Shown: positions 59,196 to 64,000 of the stretch, piece after piece
Layout: the number at the start of each line of letters is the position of its first letter
Numbering within the stretch: the stretch's first letter is position 1
DNA from: Capitulum mitella
Taxonomy: Eukaryota > Arthropoda > Thecostraca > Pollicipedomorpha > Pollicipedidae
Direction: 5' to 3'
Assembly: GCA_030062745.1 (NCBI GenBank)
Contig: CP099847.1
Location: 22,594,374 to 22,658,373 of the forward strand
DNA length: 64,000 nucleotides
Notes under the pieces: model-generated
Database searches by the model: none
What the model was told of the DNA's origin: nothing
The model's input: the letters and a program-made list of their open reading frames with translations, nothing else
Translations under genes and position numbers: made by a program

Positions 59196-60415
59196 TTAAC
59201 CCTATTCTCGGCAGGGGGGGGCGGAATCCGCCCCCCCTCGGGTTTTTTGCTTGCCAATTCCAGGCTTTTTAACGCAGCTTCACGAAACTTGGTCACTTTT
59301 CCTAGCTATTCTTTCTACGTGCTGTGACAAAATTTCAAAATTCTATTTTGCTCAGGGGCGGAGCCAGGCAACGTTTTTGGGAGGCACCTCAGGTCATTTT
59401 TGGCCATGTTGAGGGTAAAAGAAAAATGTCTGCCAAAAACAGAGTTTTTAAGATAGAACTTAAAACTTTATGTGAATGTATAGCTAAATAGTTGGGCAAC
59501 GTGCATATGTAATTTTGCTTATCTGAGGTCACTTTACAAGGTCAGGTCAAGGTCAAAAGTCAAAATTTGTTTTTTCACCATAATTTCGGCGCTGTTTTTT
59601 CAAATGCCAAACCCGGAATACGTATGACGTAGAAAGGTGCCCTCTACTTGTGTACCAAGTTTCAGCTTGATATCAGGTCGGGTCACGGAGCTATGATCTA
59701 AAATGTCAGTGCGCGTACTCTATATCGCAAAAGCCAAAAAATGAAATTTTTTAAATAGAGTGAATTCAATCGATTAAAAACGTTTACAGATAATATTGAA
59801 TGCACACGACATCATTCCAGGTGACCCCAAGGTCACTGGAGGTCATTTAAGGTTAAAGGTCACAAGTTGATCTGAAGAACGTGTGACCATGACAGTTCCC
59901 CCTTTTTTATGTCCCTGGCACCGCCTATGCTAACATTATGCAAGCATTGTAATGCGATTTGTACTTCTTTAGCATAACATGACTAGCAGATGCTTAAAAA
60001 GTGTTTTGGCCTCTTTTGTTCATTCCGTTATTAGAAAACTAATCCTCCTATTTTTGAAACCCTGTGAACGCCCATGAATTTTCTCAAAATTTCAAATTTG
60101 CATACCCATGGTAAAAGCCCTATCCATAATCTCTCGATTGATGCCAGTTTCATCGAAATCGGTCCATAAACAACGGAGTTATAAGAAGTCAAAAAATACC
60201 CCCCATTTTGACATTTTTGCCCCCCTGTATCCACAAATTTCAAAATTTTGAAAATTTCTTTTTATAAAAATGTAGTTCACGTTACGGCAAATCGATTGCC
60301 GTTTGTTGCGATGAAATCGGATAAATAGTTCTCGAGATCTCAGGGGGGGGGCCGAATCCGCCCCCCCCCTGCCGGGAATCGGCCATACCGTCTAGCCCTC
60401 CGGGAATAGGGTTAA
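59196..60415 (-). mobile_element. TTAA-flanked piggyBac-type non-autonomous element, copy 2
   Basis: 1212 bp (59200-60411), TTAA at 59196-59199 and 60412-60415. Ends are CCCTATTCTCGG and CCGGGAATAGGG. Orientation is opposite to copy 1, and the two align over their whole length with scattered substitutions. The DR1-type motif of copy 1 is altered here (AGGTTAAAGGTCA, near 59852). Confidence 0.92.
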
Positions 60416-62275
60416 GCCATGTTTAAACGACGGCATTGGTTAAACACCTGGCACTTTTAACAATTAGTGAAACTTTTTCTATAGGAACGTTAGTAATCTC
60501 CGTTCAGTGCTGAGACTTTTTGAAACATGTTTCCAACAGTTGACACTCTTGAAAAATTGTAAATTCTTGTATACGTAGAGACGTGAATTATCTCTAACGA
60601 CCAAGTTACCAGTTGCATAAGAAAAATCCTGACATAACCGTATGCAGGAAACTGGAGATCACGCATGCTTAACGAAACTCTGCAACTGGGTCTTGGAGCC
60701 TGAAGTATCTTCTTCACTGTATGTTTACATTGTGCTAATGTTTTATAGGGGTGGTTTTTTATATCTTGGTGTAAAACAAAGAAATGTGTAAATCTAAAAT
60801 ATGTAATAATAGAATGAAATAAAATAAATAAATAAATAGATAAATAAATACATAATAAATAAAATAAATAAAAAAATAAGCGGAAGAAGAAAAAATGTGC
60901 GGATAAAAATGCAAAACAATAAAACATACACCTTGGTCTATTTATAAACAGTTGTATGCCTAGGTTGTTCGGAAAATGTCGCTGGTAACGTTTTTAGTAC
61001 TCCCTTTTTTGAAAATGTTAAGAAGCACAGGAAAGGTAATTAATGAAAACCTGTATTCTGCATTCACTTGCTGACGTCACGCTGTGCGCTCATTGGCTTG
61101 CGTTCATTGGCCCTCTAATTGAATCTCCTTGTTGAAGATTTTTCAGTTTCAAAAAAAGAATGGTTTCCTGTCAAGTCGCATGCGATGTTCCATAAGATTC
61201 CCCGAAATTATTAAAAGTCCGTGCTGTTACTGGTGTTATGTGGTATAATGACTAGGCATAAACACTGGAAAGTTTTGCGACATTTTCCTGCATTCCAGGT
61301 GTTCGTCAGAATACGCTATTAAAAATCGTCGGGATTGTAAATAGCTCGGTCATAGTTGTTTAATTAATCGTAGGGCGACGTTCTGTCGGTGTGCCTGTTT
61401 ATTCGGCGTGAACCATCAGTTTCTATGTACATACGATTCTATTCTATGTACGATGCGTACGTAGTACGTGTATACCTACGTAGAAGTACCTCAGGACACT
61501 GAGCCTTTGCTGCGCCCGTGGTCTGTGTATATCGGGCAGCTGTGTTCATCGAGATGAATTCAGAAAACATTAGTCGTGTATCTGGTTTGGGGAGTGGAGA
61601 TATCTAGTTTGGTACTGGAGGAAGGTTCTTGTCTGTGTTTTGTCGCCTAATCCGAAAATGACTCCCTCTTTTCCTTCATGACGAATATCAAATGAGCTAG
61701 AATTAGGACGTGGAGGTTGTTCGCAATGCTTACGTCACCCCCGTCTGAGTTCGTATTTAAGGACTGGTTTATATCACATTAACGGCGTATCACCTCCCTG
61801 CCCCTGCCCCCGATCCTTGACTGCAAGGTACTGTAACGGGTTTTCCTGCAGCTGCAGCCCTAACCGGATAGATTAAATTCGATGTTGGCTTTGTGGTATC
61901 GGACGATCTTCGGCTCACACACAGATAAAATAATTAGCGGACATTAATTAACGAACGTTTGCGGAAATGTCAGGGCCAGTGGCCTTAAATCAGCTAAACT
62001 TTTGACTTTTTTGACGCTCCGTATTGAAATTGTGGGCCAGGTTCAGGGGTTTTGAAGTTTGAATATATGTTCTGATTCGTCTTACGTCGTTTGCATTTGT
62101 GATTTTACTGTATTACCCATGGCCTTGAGTCAGGTCATGATTTCTACTGAATTTGTATGCCTGCAGCCGAATGTAAGTCATTGTTTTACAGCCTTGGAAC
62201 GCTTATCTGTAGTTATATATGCTAAGGAAACACTGATATGTGGTAAAAACTTACTTGTTGGGATGACCATCCCAT
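60416..62275. other. FAM50 intron 3, (AAATA)n tract at 60816-60878
   Basis: A long AAATAAATA-type microsatellite lies at 60816-60878. An overlapping 145-codon - strand frame is Phe/Leu-rich because of it. No gene is seen. Confidence 0.5.
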
Positions 62276-63497
62276 TTAACCCTGTTCCCGGCGGAGGGGC
62301 TGAATCTGCTCCCCTCGGGTATTTTGCTTGCCAGTTCCATGCTTTTTGACGCGACGTCACGAAACTTGGTCACCTTTCTTACCTATTCTTTCTGTGTAGT
62401 GGAAAAAAAATCCGTAATTCTATTCTGCTCAGGAGCGGAGTCAGGCAACGTTTTTGGGAGGCATCTTAGGCCATTTTTGGCCCTGTTGAAGGTAAAAGCC
62501 AAATGACTGTCATAAATAGTGTTTTTAGAATATGGAATTTAAAGCTTTATATGGGTTATAGAATTTAAAGCTGTATAGGCAAATGATCAGGTAAACATAC
62601 AAGTACCATTTTGTTAATCTGAGGTCACTTCACAAGGTCAGGTGAAGGTCAAAATTCAAATTTTGGTTATATGGTAATGATTCTGGCGCTGTTTTCCCAA
62701 ATCGCAAATCCGGAATACTTGTGACGCAGAAGGGTGCCATCTACTTGTGTACGGGGTTTCAGGTTGATGTCAGGTCGAGTCAGGGGCTTATGACCTGAAA
62801 TGTCATTGCGCGTACCCTGTATCACGACAGCCGTAAAATGGAATTTTAGAAGTAGTTAATTCACATGTTTGAAAACATTTTCAAACAACATGAAATGCAC
62901 TCAAGATTATTCCATGTGACTTTTAAGGTCACTGGAGGTTATTTAAATTCAAAGGTCGTAAGTTGACCTGATGAACATGTGAGCATGACAACACCCCCTT
63001 TTTAATGTCCCTGGCTTCGCCTGTGCTAACATTATGCAAACATAGTAATACGATTTATATTTCTTCAGCATAACATGACTAGTAAAAACTAAAAAGTTAA
63101 CTTTTGTTAACTCAGTTAAAAAAAACTAATTCTCCCATTTTTAAAACCTTGTGAATGCCAGTGAGTTTCAACATTTCAAACTGATCGACCAATGGTAAAG
63201 GCCCCATCCATAAGCTCTCGATTCATGCCAATTTTATGAAAATCGGCCCATAAACAACACAGCTATTTCAAGTCCAAAAATATCCCCATTTTGACTTTTT
63301 ACCCCCTGTATCCACCCTTTGAAAGGTTTTGAAAGCTTCTTTTTCTAAGCATGTAGTTTGCATCATGGCGAATCGATTGCCGTTTGATGCGATGAAATCG
63401 AATGTATAGTTCTCGAGATCTTTGGGGCCGATTCCGCCCCTACCCCCCCCCTGACGTGAATCGGCCATACCCTCCAGCCCTCCTGGAATAAGATTAA
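62276..63497 (-). mobile_element. TTAA-flanked piggyBac-type non-autonomous element, copy 3 (older)
   Basis: 1214 bp (62280-63493), with TTAA at 62276-62279 and 63494-63497. Ends are CCCTGTTCCCGG and CTGGAATAAGA, the latter decayed. It has the same orientation as copy 2 but many more substitutions, so it looks older. Its length agrees with copies 1 and 2 within two bases. Confidence 0.88.
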
Positions 63498-64000
63498 CCC
63501 AGGTTGACTTGATTTAACTCTTTAAAATATGCTGCTTGCTCTGTAGACACATTTTGTATGGGCATGAGGCACAAGAACTACGCACATGCCTACTTTGTTT
63601 ACAGCTAGTGCTGCCGCAGCCGCCTTATTTGTGGTGGCCGGAATAACCTTTTCGTGGCGGAAACAAATTCCCTGGAGATAACTGTCTTTGCATTACGGCC
63701 GTGGCCATGATTGCCAAATTTGACCTCAAATGCCCAGATACTGTGCCACGTAGATAAATCAGACTTCCTGTTTACCGGCTATTCTTTGGGAGCGACGTAG
63801 AAGACTTGATTACCAAAGTTTTCGGCCAAAAATTATAGTATTTAATTTGACCTAAAATGACCTCAGGTGACCTTTATGTTTATCGGACGGCAAATATGTA
63901 AGTGATTTCGTTTGGTTTCACCAAGGCCTTTCGAATGGTATTTTTTCCATTTTGTAGGGCGTAAAGTTTTGGAGATCTTGGGGTCCCCCGATGTTCTCAT
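63498..64000. other. Non-coding right edge
   Basis: FAM50 intron 3 continues. A cluster TTTGACCTAAAATGACCTCAGGTGACC lies at 63846-63872 in pieces. No exon is seen. Confidence 0.5.

Noticed and set aside
56030..64000. Search for the last FAM50 exon(s)
   Set aside because: No frame encodes the conserved QFLQKAL or DFIVTKARG blocks expected of the C-terminal XAP5 region, so I take the gene to continue beyond the window.

Overview
The window is nuclear DNA of an animal, most likely an invertebrate. Spliced genes with GT-AG introns, introns of up to about 22 kb, low gene density, and mariner, hAT, piggyBac-type and non-LTR elements all point that way. GC-rich coding exons and the style of the mariner and LINE remnants would suit an arthropod such as a crustacean or chelicerate, but I cannot fix the phylum from this sequence.

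Three protein genes are supported. (1) A four-exon gene on the + strand (16835-22723) encodes mitochondrial ribosomal protein L11 (196 aa). (2) The first three coding exons of the FAM50/XAP5 splicing-associated protein lie on the + strand at 30584-30764, 53223-53387 and 55690-56029; the rest lies beyond the right edge. Exon 1 carries an apparent one-base frameshift in an A6 run. (3) An intronless gene on the - strand (49994-48309), nested in FAM50 intron 1, encodes a Myb/SANT-like (trihelix-type) DNA-binding protein.

The rest is introns and intergenic DNA full of repeats. Three 1.21-kb elements are flanked by TTAA with inverted CCC... termini (piggyBac-type, non-autonomous) at 9.1, 59.2 and 62.3 kb. 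Short hAT-type elements with 8-bp target duplications lie at 26.3, 34.2, 36.6 and 58.0 kb. The 58-kb one contains an inverted copy of itself plus about 240 bp of its own left flank. A decayed mariner-type element at 43.6 kb is nested in a larger GATTC-rich repeat. There are two decayed non-LTR retrotransposons (10.4-13.6 and 32.3-33.3 kb) and tRNA-derived SINEs (45.4, 47.1, 53.5 kb). The most unusual repeat is a 55-57 bp element present twice (16180 and 38628), each copy with its own 13- or 15-bp target duplication.

Minisatellites with a period of about 20 bp and a GGCCC core occur at 1.4-1.9, 15.1-15.5 and 27.0-29.2 kb. A 22-bp minisatellite abuts the splice acceptor of FAM50 exon 2. CpG content is sharply mosaic: about 1.0 kb (15166-16204) and 1.5 kb (25880-27412) contain no CpG at all, while adjoining DNA is CpG-rich. 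I find no CRISPR array, operon or canonical tRNA/rRNA gene. The interest lies in the repeat biology and gene structure rather than in a multi-gene system.
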